DNA of 64,000 nt from Annona cherimola. Taxonomy: Eukaryota > Streptophyta > Magnoliopsida > Magnoliales > Annonaceae. Below are positions 12,876-25,470 of the stretch, piece after piece (the first letter of the stretch is position 1; every line of letters starts with the position of its first letter). The stretch is from NCBI GenBank assembly GCA_030490835.1, contig CM059972.1, forward strand, positions 12,687,764 through 12,751,763. The letters run 5' to 3'. A program made the position numbers and the translations under genes. The notes under the pieces were generated by a model that saw only the letters and a list, made by a program, of their open reading frames with translations, was not told the origin of the DNA and did no database searches.

Positions 12876-13204
12876 GGATCCATGAGAACACAACAAAAAG
12901 CGCGAAACACCTATGTACAACATGCTCGTTTAGGAGCGAGGCATTCCATAACATTTTAACTTTAGATTTCTCTATTCTCATTAAATGTGATTTTTGACGA
13001 GTCTTCTCTCAAATGTATCCTACACGAAATGTTTTTGTATATTAAGAGTACTTGCTCATTTTTTAATTGTGTTTATGTGGGTTGCATGGATCACTTCCGA
13101 CGTGTATTCATTGGGGAGTCGGCATCCCCAAACGGAGTCACTCCCCCCAATACAAGTTTTGAACAACCATCTTCATCCAGACATCGCCATCAATGAACAA
13201 AAGT

Positions 13205-14218
13205 ACAGGATAGGAAGTTGGTGAAAATACTTTTGTGGAACTTACATTCGCGTACAATTGAAGTGAATAAAATCAAAGATGTCATTTACCAGACCATTGC
13301 TCAGGAACTTAGTAATGTGTTTGCGGTTCCTAATAGCCCATCCAATGTTAGGAACATGGTAGTGTCTATAAGGAAGATGTATGAACTGTACCGCAAAGTA
13401 ATGGATAAGACTGGAATGGGGTGGATTGCTGAAGAGAGTAGATTCACAGGGCCTGAAGATGTATGACAAGCACTCATAGCGGTATCAATGAGCAGAACAT
13501 ATATCTCATACTTGATGGAGTTGCATCTTTGTCTATTATTTCCAAAAATGCATTTATTTCAATTGACATTTACAAATTACTAATCTTGTTTTTGCAGCAA
13601 GACAAGAAGTATAACCGGTTAAGACGACCTCAACACCTGAGTTATGATGACCTTCATGAGCTATTTGATGACAATCGTGCGACAGGTGATTATGCGTTGG
13701 ATTTTGATGGTCGTCAAGAAGATGCGGAAGAAGGCGGTGCTCATGACATCTTTTCAGACAACCTTAGGATGGAAACTCAAGGTACTCATGAGCGTACCTT
13801 TGGTTCACCCACGAGAAACTTTGCAATCCCAGGCTCATCAACCATCCCCCTTGGAGGATCATCTAGCCAATCGAATGTGTCGTCAAATGAGGGTGAACCA
13901 TCCCCTAACTCCTTTGGTCGTGCCTCAGTGCGTAGTGCCCGTAGACGGCCACGTACTACAGCACAGGAGGTTACAAGCACGATACAGACCTTGTTGGCAC
14001 AACTCGCCAATCTGAGTTGTACACATATTGTAAGACCACATTGGGAGTGCGATTGTCAGTCGTTGCCAACAGTGTTGGGGTTCATGGGTCTAAGTGACGA
14101 TGAGTTCACCACATATCTTTCATTCTTTTCCAAATTTCCCCATTATGCCACACAATTTTTACAGGGAGATGATCGTACACGAGGCGTTATATTGCATGGG
14201 ATTAGACGTGGTTTATGA
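13205..14218 (+). pseudogene. Harbinger ORF2: Myb/SANT-like DNA-binding protein with an in-frame stop
   Basis: The first part (about 13205-13490) has the layout of the Myb/SANT-like domain of plant Harbinger ORF2 proteins: DRKLVKILLWNLHSR near the start, NVRNMVVSIRKMYELYRKV in the middle, and GMGWIAEESRFTGPEDV at the end. Homologues then have a Trp; here 13464-13466 is TGA, followed in frame by QALIA. An intron with acceptor TTTTTGCAG leads to 13598. The second part continues with YNRLRRPQHLSYDDLHELF, an acidic/Ser-rich linker, a basic patch (SARRRPRTT), and a C-terminal block ending GDDRTRGVILHGIRRGL. In known Harbinger systems this partner helps the transposase enter the nucleus and bind DNA. 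The stop and lack of a clear start suggest it is inactive. Confidence 0.7.
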
Positions 14219-14528
14219 GGTGTATGTCGGTTTGGATTTGAACATTGAACGCATAGCATGTCTATTTAGACAATGGATTGTTAATGTCTTTATTATGCAC
14301 TTTTCATGGAACTTGTTATTTGTATGAACCTCATATGGTGGGACTTGAGTATTGGTGTACTTTTTTTTTATAAATGTAGTAGTTATTCAATAGCAATGGG
14401 TGGACTTGCATTTTCATGCTCATGTTGTTGTTGCTTAATATGATTGCTGCAACTATTTGATCACTATCATTAGCTTATCTACAGTGCTTATATGTATTTT
14501 GAAATTTTCTTTATGCAATATTTCACAG

Positions 14529-14821
14529 GAAAAGGAAAGGAGATGGTGCGATGTTATGTTGTATTCAATGGTCATGTTCCCGGTGTGTACACTTCATGGC
14601 CAGAAATACATAATCAAGTCAATGGTTTTAAAGGATCCTGCTTTCAAGCTTTTCAGGATGTAGCTGATGCTGAGGAGGCATGGGTAGCCTTCATTGGAAC
14701 AGTAAATGAGAGAAATGATAATAGGATTATCAACCTATGTGACTGCAAGAAATGCAGTAGTAGCACCACTTCCGTAGTCATCAACCTATGTAAGTATAAG
14801 GCTTGTGGAAAACAGAAATAG
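14529..14821 (+). CDS. Harbinger ORF3: small protein with RNase H1 N-terminal / viroplasmin-type domain
   Basis: An exon begins after a good acceptor (ATTTCACAG at 14520-14528). An ATG at 14543 opens a frame to 14821 of about 92 residues. Residues 4-45 show the signature of the RNase H1 hybrid-binding domain, also called the caulimovirus VI or viroplasmin domain: YVVFNGHVPGVYTSW, then QVNGFKGSCFQAF, then a DAEEAW helix. In cellular RNase H1 this small domain binds RNA/DNA hybrids or double-stranded RNA. No catalytic RNase H part follows. The C-terminal part is Cys-rich (CDCKKCSSS and CKYKACGKQK). It lies about 310 bp after the Myb-like ORF, within the element. It may be a separate ORF or the last exon of a longer spliced gene. 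Confidence 0.6.
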
Positions 14822-16640
14822 ATGTACCATAATTTTGTCAACAGTCACATTACTTGTAACAGTTTGCCCTGAACTGTTTGGGGGCGTGACTTCCACGTGT
14901 GTTGAATTGTATGACATATTATCCTAGACTAATGGTAGGTTTTATGAAATCCACAACTCCCCTTATATTTTTTATAATATTTGATACATGACAATTCACA
15001 TAACCGCAAACGGTCGTGTGCAAATTTCGAATTTAACGTCTAAACAGAAATGTTGGTATAAGAAAAATAAGTATCCATGTAATTTAGCATATATATTTAT
15101 CACAATTTTTTATGCAAGATAGGAAAAACCATAGGGATTGGATGTATGGATGCTCAGGATACACGGGCGGATGGCCCTCCCACGCACACAATCCCACTTA
15201 TGTATCCAATCATGATTATTTTTCAATCATCGATGATCGTTTGACCGTTCCATTGACTGTTTGCATTAATGACTCCCAAGAATTTACGCCGGCGCACAAA
15301 TCACCATCAGCAGTGACGTTTTTTGGTCGTTGAAAGTTGTCAAAAAAAATTTGCGAATGCCAAACACACCCAAATATGTATTGATATTCAATATAATTGA
15401 AAATATGTAATCATATCTACACATTTGTATAAAACATATGAATACATTTGAATAAAATCTTATGATGGCTTTTTTGTTTATGCCGAATGTGCCAACAATG
15501 CTAGTTTACATGAAGTTGTTTAATTTAAATGTGAGAAAATTTTGGATAAAAAGTTTTTAATGTAAAAGTTTTTAAAATAATAAAAAATAATATGATATGA
15601 CGAGAGTAATCATGAGAAGTAAAAAGAATAAATTTAAAATAGATAAGTTAGTTATATAAATAGTTGCGCAGAAATGAATAAAAAGTAGAGTAGTTGTATA
15701 AAAAAATATAAAAAAATAATCAAAATGGGATAGTTATGAAGGGTGAAAAATTTTAAATTAAAATCTTTTCAAAAATTTCAGTTGTAAATAAATACAACCT
15801 AAACATGCGTGTCACTGAAGGCATAATGAAATGACTTGTCATTTGACATTGGTATGCGTGACTGAAGTTTGAATTTTGAAGCTGAGCTAAAGGGATAGCT
15901 CATATTCACATTTCCGTTTAAAAAATTCCTGAATGTGTGAAAATTCTGCATATCTTTTCTTCTATTTTAAGGCTGGCATGTAAAAATTCGAAAACTTTTA
16001 ACAAACGAAGCCATGGCCAAACAGATGCTAGGCAAATGTAAAGCTGAAAGCGACCAGCTACGCCGCTTCATGCATACGTATATGATGGGAAATCATTTTA
16101 TCCACCACTTCAGTGGACAATGCCGCCGATTTCCACATATGGATGATGACTTGTTCCATTCGCAAGCATAATGGCAAAATCCATTCATTGGTCTTCGAAA
16201 ACATCGCAAGCTCGTCTCACAATGCAGTGCATCCCTTGGTTTAGAACAATATTTAAACAAGCACCATTGCCCTAATGTTCAATTTTATATGATTTCTAGT
16301 CAGTGGATCGGGCATATTAATATTTGTATTGCAGATAGAAGGAATTAAACATTTAAACTTTGAAATGTTGCCACCACGCACGTAACAGTAGAGTAAGAAA
16401 GTTGTTTAGTATTGTTACAGTGGTCAACCAGATTTAGTTGTATTATATTGCTTTCATCACTGACCGATTTATAATTCTTTTTCCTGGTATGTATAAAAAA
16501 GAAAACCAACGTACAAGCCACTGAGCAACGTGGACTTAGGACATTGTTTTGACGAAACTACCACATCCGTGCTTATTAAATTCACAGGCCAATGCAATGC
16601 TAATCACATACAAATGCATGCAGATTAGCACTATGATTCA
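14822..16640. other. Harbinger right end and AT-rich flank
   Basis: 14822-15371 is the right part of the Harbinger element, with no supported gene. Beyond it, 15525-15808 is a family A arm (TGATATGACGAGAGTAATCA, AAATAGATAAGTTAG, AACATGC at the end). Nothing else is recognised. Confidence 0.45.
15525..15808. mobile_element. Family A MITE copy
   Basis: Shares ordered blocks with the arms at 23503-24057: AAAAGTTTTTAATG, ATATGATATGACGAGAGTAA, AAAATAGATAAGTTAG, AGTAGAGTAGTTGTATAA. It ends near CCTAAACATGC. The exact termini and duplication are unclear. Confidence 0.5.
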
Positions 16641-19600
16641 ATGTACGTCGCCAAACGAGCCACGCTCGTTTGGTCGACGGACGAGGAACGAGAATTTCGT
16701 TTCCACCCGTCGCGTGTTCGAATCCCGCATGGGATTTCGAACCAAACATTCACGTGGGGGCATGTGTAGGTTCTCCTTATTCGGTTGGGAGCTGGTGGTC
16801 TCTCCATTTGATATTTGAGAGCTTGTTGTCTTTCTTTGAAAATATTGTTAGAATTGTCTCAGAACTTTGAATGTAATATGAGTTGAGATAGGTTGTAAAT
16901 ATACTCCAATAAAAAATGTATGCCGTCTGTTTTTTAGAAAGGTTGAAGTTGTTATAATGGGTTGGTGAAATAAGATGTGCACGTAATAATGTGTATTAAA
17001 AATAAAAAATAAGAAAAATTATATTAAAAATTAAAAAAACTTGAGATGCTAGCACGAGCGGAGTTGCAGGACGTTCGAGTTTCAAACTCAATAGAAGGGA
17101 GCTTTGTCTCCTACTTTAGAAATAATGTCTCCTGTATTTTTTTTATGATAATGTTTCGTGTACTTATTTACAAATTTTTTTCAATATGAGGGTATTTACA
17201 GATTTCCCCTTCATAGGGAATATTTACAGAAATATCCTTCTATGGTATAAGGGTTATGAATGTAATTAATTATAATATAAGTTACCACATTGCTTTAAAA
17301 TACCAATAAAAAAATCACCCAGTCGAACACAGCACAAAGTCAACCTGTAACCACCCTCCATTTTCCAGCGAATTCCTAAATTAACAGCCCAACCTTATTT
17401 TTTCTGACGACTAATTAATTAAGTCGTAAAATAAGCATTAATTTTCCATGGTTACATGAAAGAATTGATTGAGGCATGTGAGTCTTAATTCCAGAAACAA
17501 ACATCAGCCAAACGTTCCTCCGATCACTGGCTCCATTCCCCCGCACGTGCCGAGCAGTTAGCTGGCTAGCTAGTTGTTGGGTGTAAATGTCATTTTCGTG
17601 ACGGCTTTCCGAAGAGCACGCTAGCCACTTGCATCTCGTTGAGGTTCCATTCCATGGCTGACCTTTAAATTTTAACTCTATTTTTCTTTTTTTTAAAAAA
17701 ATGTTATGCACGCATGATTTTAAATTTACAGCAGCAGATAGCTTTCTGTGAAAAATATGAGGAAAAAAAAGAAGTAAACGTGTGTCATGATGAGGATGCA
17801 TTTAATATACAAAATGTAAGATTATGATTCAATGACAAATTTTACTTTTTTTATTTTTTATTTTTTCATAGACATGTGTACATCACTTGGTAATATAGGT
17901 AGGGGTGAGTTTGGAGGTAGTGAAGAAATTTTTTTTTTAAAAGTGTGAAATTAATATAATAAGATGAGGAAAAATGAGAATAAATAGGATAATTGTGTAA
18001 GAAAATTATTGGAATATAATTGTAAAAATAAAAACTATGATCTTAAATAATTAAGATGTAAACTCACTTTTTGAAAAGTAAAGAAAGACACAATAGTTTG
18101 CCTCTTATCCCTACTTGTCACCAAGTGAAGACATAAATCCAAGGTCTTTCTGTATATGAAATTTTAAAGTTTTAATATATTTTTATTTTCCTCAATGGAA
18201 AATTGACCATTTCTGACGTCATGGAGTCAGCATCCTTATTTGCTGGTTATATTCATCTTATAGAATATAATGCACATGCGCTGCCTGGGTTTAACTTACC
18301 ACGTGTTTAGCATTTCCATTGTTTACTTAATGTTTTATTCAATTTATTGCAAATAAAGAATAAAAAGCATTGTTATTAAAACTGATCTCCAAAAAAACAA
18401 AAAAAGTATAAAAGAAATTAAAAATAATACATGTGCGAAAATGGTGGCATGTTTCTTGGTGTCCTTCAAAGTCACTGACCGGCTAAAACACGCATGCTGC
18501 ATTACCGGCAGATACAGTGGTCAGTTATTTTAAGAAATTCAAAGAAGCCCCAGTTTTCAATGATACATAATAGCAATGCTAATATATACCATTGCTGCAT
18601 AAAGAAATATGGTATGTCCAGCAGGTCGACGGAAATTTCAAATAAATTAGCCGCGCCCCCTAATGCGGTAGACTGCTATATACATTTGAGTCATACTGGC
18701 CAGCAACGCACGTGCTAGGCAAACATCAGCTCTTCAAGTTCTTGAATATCCAACTTGCTTTCATTCCCAGCATTATTAATAAGATTAAAATATTGAACTA
18801 TATTTTTTTGGGCCCCAAAAATCTTATAAAATAAATGGATAAATGGTGTCCTTGGATGTCTCCCGATAAGTACTTGGCAAAAGTAGTGCTTCAATCTATT
18901 CAATTATCCATCATGTTATAGATGTTTAAATTCCTAAGACAGCAACACGTTGCCCAAATAATCAAACGTTAAGAGCAACTGCCCTTAACCTGGTTGCTTG
19001 CTATTTCAAACAAAGCATTGATCCTGTTCACAGCTGCTAACAAATCTAAGTGTTAGGTTACTTTTTGTAAAATTATTAATCTATATGTATTTAACTTATA
19101 AATTAAGTTTTACCATTTTGTATATATGTGTATATTTGTATATTTTAAATATAAGGATATTTTAGTCATTTTTAAGTTTTATAATGAATAAAATATTCTC
19201 ATATTTGAAATACAAAAATTTTGAATTTTTTTTAAAAAAGTAAAGTAATCTAGGCTAGCACAGTCATACGTCTTCTCAAACATGGTTGGACCTTAAATCT
19301 ATTCTTAGTGGAGGGATTGTAGATGCATGTAAATAATTTAAGTGAAATTGGAAATGTTTTCCTTCTTTCAAGGAATCACATAGTTTGAGTAACATGTTCT
19401 ATTTACCCAAAGTAATTTTAATTCAACCATTAGGTCGCTTTTTCCACAAATTGAATCCAATATGTTTAGGTTCATTAGACGAAAAGCTAGAGTTATTATA
19501 ATGGATACTAAAAATCTTTTAATGTTGTCCTTTTAGTCATGAGTCATTCAATTTTCATTAGTCTCAGCCGTTTGGATGATCTAGAACTACAAATTTGCAT

Positions 19601-22150
19601 AGAATCGTGCATTTTGGATGGGAGAAAACAATGACAGTGTATGAAACATAAACTAACAAGCTAGAATTGAAGAGAGTTAAGACAAGAAAAACCTCTACCA
19701 TTGCAAGCGCTGAACAGAGGAAAGAAAAGAAAAGATGTCTATATGAACCGAAGATGAGTGGAGACTTTTTGCCTAAGGAAGATGAAATGTAGTAAAGCTT
19801 CAAATTGCGTCAGTTCACCAAAATGCAATGAAAGGTTCCTATGTTAGAGTTTGCAATTAGTAAGAACTTAATAGAAGCCTATTTTGAATTGTGGAAATGG
19901 TGAAAATCAGCTATTTTTTATATAAAAAAACTAAATTTTGATTGTTAGTGAAGGTGTTAATAATCACATGAGTATTGAAATTTGGATTTACGTGTGCAAT
20001 ATCAGTTGTTGTTATATGGAATGATATGTAACAGTCATTCCAAAATTAGTTTGGACTTAGAAAATGAACAAGAAAAGTCTTTCCAATTGTAGAAGAAAGA
20101 TGTCTCTATTTTTACTGTGATTCAAGCTTTTTGTTAAAGCAATCGGAATATATATAAAGTCTGCTTCTCTGTAATCGGATTACGTTGAAGCAATTTTATA
20201 CAACCTCTTCAATTTTAAAAATTCAATGGTTATATAAGATCTAATTCATTTATTATATTTAATATTATTTATGTAACTAATTACAAGTAAGTTATAGTTT
20301 AGTTTTGGTCTATTTACACCTGACCTGCTGTTATGCAAATATGAACAAGGCATAATAACACATTTCTCATCTACCGAACTATTTCCTCGAGTCCTTTTTT
20401 GGGGTTTAAAAATTACACCAAGTATTGAAAATTTGTAATTGATATATCGTTACTATTATTAGTATTCGCTATTAGTAAACCTTTTCTAATATTGCCCACC
20501 TCGATAGGGTTCTGTCTCTCTATTACCAGAGTGCTTCTGTCGGCAAAAAGGAAGCACCCATTTCATCAATACATTTATATGAAAAATATTCAAGGGCAGC
20601 TTCACTACACTACAATTACGGTGCAGTTATATTAAAATAGGCCTCATATGATCATAAAATTATAATCTGCTCCACCCATTGTATTTAGAATTATATATTT
20701 TATTATCATACTAATTTTCATCCCAATTGAATATGTGTATGAACTCCATCTAAAAATGGTACAAATTCAACGTAATAAAATAATTTAATGAAATGACAAC
20801 TTTAAAGTTATTTTTTAAACATGTAAATCATTTGCTATAAAATATATATATAAATAATTGTATAAAATATTAATATATTTAAGTACATGTGGGGCCCATT
20901 TTGGCCTAATGCACCATTAATTATAATGCAGTTTCACTATACAGGAAATGTTCTCTCTCTATAATTCTATATATATATATACTGCCCACCTCGATGATTT
21001 GTGAATTCCATCACATAATTTTTTTAGAATAATTTGTTTACTTTGGAAATTAAATTTCACCTCAGTCGAAGATATGCACAACTTTCGTATAACAAATTAT
21101 CATTATTATAAGCCATTTTTCATCTAAATAAAGTCAGATGCATGAATTCCAGTTTGACTCGCGAAAATTCATGTATGTACCCTAGTTTCACTTCAATATT
21201 TCTACATCCAAAAGATCCGAACCTCGGATGGGTTAATCACATGTTAAAATTGTTTTCACATCTGATTTTTTTTTACTAAATTAACGTATATTTAATACTG
21301 TTAGGAGTATTGATACAATTGAGAAGTAATGCAAATGTTATCTGCGTCTTCTTCTTCTTCCTCTTCCAAAAAAAATACTGTTAAGAAGAATTCGGTAAAA
21401 TTTTCCTGCTGCTATTTTTATTAACGATTACATTTTCGGATTTGCGGGAAAGTGGACGGATTTGATATAATGAAACCATGAAACTTTAGAAATTGTAATC
21501 GTATTTTACAATTGCATGTGGCCCACCACTCTACGTCGTCGTGGAGACGAACCAGAAAATGTTGTTCGAAAGGAGATCTCAGCTTTGGCCTGGTTGGACC
21601 TTTCAAAACGGAGTAGCTAAATATTTGCCCCTGGTTGTAGATTTAATTACAAATTTGCCCTTCACAATCATATGCTCCGTCCGCTGGATTACCCTGCATC
21701 AGAGTGCAGCTCGAGATCATGAAGATAAATGCATCTCCCTCCTCATGTAGCACGTGAGAGACTCTCGTGACTAATCAGATCCATTCATCTCGTGGGCAGA
21801 TACCTTGTTGTGCTAAATCCTAAGTACATTCTTGAATAAACAACATAAAAATCAAGGAGAAAAAGAAGTTGCACCGTACATTCTTTTGCAATTTGCCATC
21901 GGAGATACAAACCCCGTCTGAATGACAATGGAAATGTAATTGTAGAATGATTGCTTGGGGTATTGATGTGACAGTGCCGCCAAACCCATTTGCTTTAATG
22001 AGGTCCACCGTCTTTGGCTTTTGCTACCAACAATGCTAGCTTGCATCAACACCTGCAGAGGTTTGAATTAGAGGGCAATAACCGTTGAATGCTCGGGGAA
22101 AATTGCTTCTCGTTCTGAGGGGAACACTTCTTACCCTATTCGTTTTGGAG
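16641..22150. other. Intergenic DNA with degraded repeats
   Basis: No supported gene. A family A copy lies at about 17902-18072 (GGGGTGAGTTTGGAGG at the left, TGTAAACTCAC at the right) and a family B copy at about 19055-19250. A short family C-like piece sits at about 20190-20290, a CTT microsatellite at 21345-21370, and TA runs near 20840 and 20970. The segment 16650-16745 has a tRNA B-box-like word but is not a tRNA gene. Confidence 0.45.
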
Positions 22151-22154
22151 ACTA

Positions 22155-22577
22155 TGATTGATGCAGAATTCAATACATTTATTTAATATTATTTATTTAG
22201 TTAGAAAATAAAGTTTCATTTAAATCAAATATATCAATAGATTATGATTGCTAAAAAATAGATATATTTATATGTAAATTATGAAAAATGCTTAGATCTA
22301 TTCATTTATGTATACATTAGAATATAGCAAAACTTTATAGAATCATTTATTCACATATTATTGATATTTTAGATAGTTTAGAGGTTGAAAATACTACTAA
22401 AAATTTAATATTTAATATTAAATTAATTTACTATGTTAATTTTATACGTTTATTGATAAGACTCATATACAAAGATACTAGACAAATAAAAGAGTGTTCA
22501 TGATAATATAAATGATAACAAATATAATAGATGAAGCGAATTTTCATCAATCATCCAGGTGGCAAAAATGAACAAGT
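22155..22577. mobile_element. Family C foldback MITE
   Basis: The left part (AATTCAATACATTTATTTAA, then AAGTTTCATTTAAATC) is inverted at the right (AATATAATAGATGAAGCG, then AATTTTCATCAATCATC). The middle shares TTAGATCTATTCATTTATG, ATTAGAATATAGCA and TTTTAGATAGTTTAGAGGTTG with copies at 25025, 32448 and 54430. About 420 bp, non-coding. Confidence 0.6.
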
Positions 22578-22992
22578 TTCCACATAAAAGAAGTTCCACA
22601 AAAGTGTCCCCGCCAAAATTTGAAGTTCTAATTTTGTGCACATGATACAATATATTTAATTTGGTAAAAAATTAAGTGGATATATTATAGACATAAAGAT
22701 AATAATATTATTAATAAAATGTAAGATTTTGAAAATACATGAATAATAATTTTAAAAATATTTTATGAATATTTGTTGCATCTAACTAGACGCATTATCA
22801 ATGCTTATTACCTATATGCAAATTTATCCTCAAGTTAATATAGTTTTTATTAGAAAAACACAAGACTCCATTTGGAAAGATGAAAAAAATACTTTGACTT
22901 AGTTCTATTATTTATATATAATTTGACCCTTTTTTTTTTAGTTACCTAATCATTTTACTTTTTATATTATTATTTCTACCTTTTGAGAAACT

Positions 22993-23263
22993 ATGGGCAT
23001 GTTTTGCTATAGTAAAGACTTTTCAAACAAAAACGTTTTAACCTAAAACTTCATCACTCTTTACGACTATCACATATTTTTACTTTTTCTACACATTTTT
23101 GTATACAACTACTATATTTTTCATTCATTTATATACAATTGTCTATATAATTAACGTATCTATTTTAATTTTATTCTCATTAATTATCATCATTACCTTA
23201 TCGTATCATATCATTTCAAAAAACTTTCATATAAAACTTTTATCACTTACTAAACATGTCTAA
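22993..23263. mobile_element. Family A MITE copy
   Basis: The left end GGGCATGTTTTGCTATAGTA and the right end TTACTAAACATGTC are roughly inverted. The interior contains ATACAACTACTATATTTTTC, TAACGTATCTATTTTAA and TATCGTATCATATCATTTC, as in other copies. Confidence 0.6.
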
Positions 23264-23502
23264 TCTATGAAAAATAAAATATCTTAAAAGAGCATGTAGA
23301 AAAACTTCACAAAATCACACGCCTCACCAAAAATCAACCCTCTACTTGGAACATGGAAGGCGGGGGTGTAGCTAGAAAAGGGTAATTTACAAGCATTTTA
23401 AATGAACTTTAATACAACGCAAACAGTTTATTGCCGATCGAGTAGCTCGACGAAAATTTCCGTTTCAAGCCGATTTTGATCATTTAAAGAATTGTTGATA
23501 TA

Positions 23503-24057
23503 GGGTGTGTTTGGCAATGAATATAAAATATCATTTTAAAATTTTTCAATTTAAAACTTTTCATTCTCCATAACTACTATATTTTTAAATCATTTTTTCA
23601 CATTTTCCTATACAACTACCCTACTTTTCAATCATTTCTACACAATTACCTATACAACTAACCTATCTATTTTAACTTTATTTTCTTTACTCTTTATCAT
23701 TACCCATATCATATTATATCATTTGACAACTTTTACTCTCCAAAATTTTTCACTAAAAGTTTTATCCATTCCCTATGGGTGTGTTTGGGAATGGATAAAA
23801 CTTTTGATGAAAAATTTTAGAGAGTAAAAGTTGTCAAATGATGTGATATGATGAGGGTAATGATGATGTGTAAATATGATAAAATTAAAATAGATAGGTT
23901 AATTGTATGGGTAGTTGTGTAGAAATGATTGAAAAGTAGGATAGTTGTATGAGAAATTGTGAAAAAATGATTAAAAAATATGATAATTGTAGAAAGTGAA
24001 AAGTTTTATATTGAAAAGTTTTAAGTTGACATTTTTTCTTCTTTGCCAAACACACCC
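23503..24057. mobile_element. Long foldback MITE built from two inverted family A arms
   Basis: GGGTGTGTTTGGCAA at the left is mirrored by TTGCCAAACACACCC at the right. The two arms, about 270 bp each (23503-23773 and 23787-24057), are complementary along their whole length with scattered mismatches. They meet at a 13-nt loop flanked by TTTTATCCATTCCC and GGGAATGGATAAAA. The terminal 14 bases match those of the Harbinger element at 9109-15371 closely. Any transcript would fold into a long hairpin. No coding potential. Flanking bases (ATA/GTA) give no clear duplication. Confidence 0.85.
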
Positions 24058-24424
24058 GTAATTTAGTTCAATTATCCATTGTTAGTTCCGAAAGGTAATT
24101 TTTCAATTATTTTGATCAAACAGTTTTGACATGACCGATCATTGAATATGTAAGTTGCATTAAATGCCAGCATCTCAAAAAGGGCAAAAAAAAGACATTT
24201 TGGGTTCAGAGTGATGTTTTTAGTGAAATTTAATACTAATATAGTATTTAATGCTATTTATTCAAAAAACACGAAGTTAGCAATTATGCGGACAGACCAT
24301 GTACGGGTTGAGGGTCTTAGCTTTGGTTTTTAAACTCGACAGTTTAAAGATGGGATGAAATAAGAATTTGGGATGAAAATGTATTCAGAATGAGTAAACG
24401 AATATTGGAAATCGGTAAAGGTGT

Positions 24425-24540
24425 ATTGAGTAATTTACCTTTTAAATCTTAAAAAATTTAGTTATATTGCATTTTAAATCCTAAGCCCTAATTTTGTTGA
24501 AAATTAACGTTAATTCGTGTGAAATGTTTAAAAAGTCCCT
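24425..24540. mobile_element. Single MULE-type terminal repeat remnant
   Basis: GAGTAATTTACCTTTTAAAT, ATTGCATTTTAAATCCTAAG, then AACGTTAATTCGTGTGAAAT and GTCCCT follow the same order as the termini at 42970 and 56968. I see no inverted partner nearby, so this is probably a relic. Confidence 0.4.
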
Positions 24541-25024
24541 AGCAACAGAATTTCAATTTCACTCACCAATCCATGCACCGTCCAAAGGGCATGAGTACCG
24601 TGTTCCATCAGCTAATTGGGAGTTGAAGTTAATTTTTAAATTCATTATTATAGAAGCAAATGTGTTTATGTTATTCTTTTTTCTTTTCAGTTTTATTATC
24701 TCATCAATTTCAATTTGCTAATAACTAGGTTCACGACTAAGCTCCTCAGTAGACTGAAGAGTAAGATCCACTTATTGGTAGGCAACCAATAATTTCTAAC
24801 TTTTATTATCGAATCATGTGTATGAAAGCATCATTTTTTAAAATATTAAATAGCATGATTTCATTTGTTATGAAGTAGAATAAAATTATTTAAAATGAAA
24901 TTAAATTAAATAGGTTTGAAATAATTTAAGAATATTTCACCGGCCTATTATCTAATTTGGCTAAAAATTACATAATTTTTAAAAGCCTTTACTTCCATGT
25001 AATTAGGTTACATAGAAGCAGAGT

Positions 25025-25470
25025 CATATAATCTCTTAATTTTTAAGATTCTGATCCTTAACGGGAAATTCAATCTACTCATTATATTTAACATTATTTT
25101 TTTTTATCTAGGAGAATAAGTCCATCTCAATCAAGTATATTTGTGGGTCACATTTGTTAAAAAATATATATGTGTGTGTAAATTATGAAAATGCTTATAT
25201 CCATTTACACATATATTAGAATATAATAATATTTTATAAAATCATTTATCCATATTGAAATGATATTTTAGATCGTTTAGATGTTAAAAATATAAATTTA
25301 AAATTTATATTTAATATTAAATCATTTTATTATGTTGATTTTTAATTGAGCCCACGCACAGTGATATTAGATAAATAAATCGGTTTTCAAGATATTATAA
25401 ATGATATTAAACACAATAAATAAAGTGAATTTTCTATCAGCCATCAAAATATTAAAAATGAAGAGAGTAA
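25025..25470. mobile_element. Family C foldback MITE
   Basis: AAATTCAATCTACTCATTAT at the left is inverted against AATAAATAAAGTGAATTTTC at the right. Middle blocks TATATTAGAATATAATAAT and GATATTTTAGATCGTTTAG are shared with the other copies. GTGGGTCACATTTGTTAAAA matches GGGCCACATTTGTCCAAAAA in the copy at 54430. Confidence 0.6.

Larger units (their letters stand above)
9109..15371 (+). mobile_element. PIF/Harbinger element, complete ends, decayed genes
   Basis: The left end GGGTGCGTTTGGCATTTGC matches the inverted right end GGGTGTGTTTGGCATTCGC, with weaker similarity continuing to about 55 bp (ACTTTTCATCGACCA against ACTTTCAACGACCA). Direct repeat AAA flanks both sides (9106-9108, 15372-15374), fitting the 3-bp duplication of this superfamily. 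Inside, all on the plus strand, are an exon-like ORF near the left end, a DDE transposase, a Myb/SANT-like protein, and an ORF with an RNase H1 N-terminal type domain. Transposase plus Myb-like partner is the standard gene pair of PIF/Harbinger elements. At 6263 bp the element is of autonomous size, but frameshifts and a stop codon suggest it cannot now supply its own proteins. Confidence 0.85.

Noticed and set aside
16650..16745. tRNA-like segment with a GTTCGAATCC box
   Set aside because: The T-arm-like part is present, but the 5' and 3' acceptor strands do not pair and no proper D and anticodon arms form. At most it is a tRNA-derived SINE relic.
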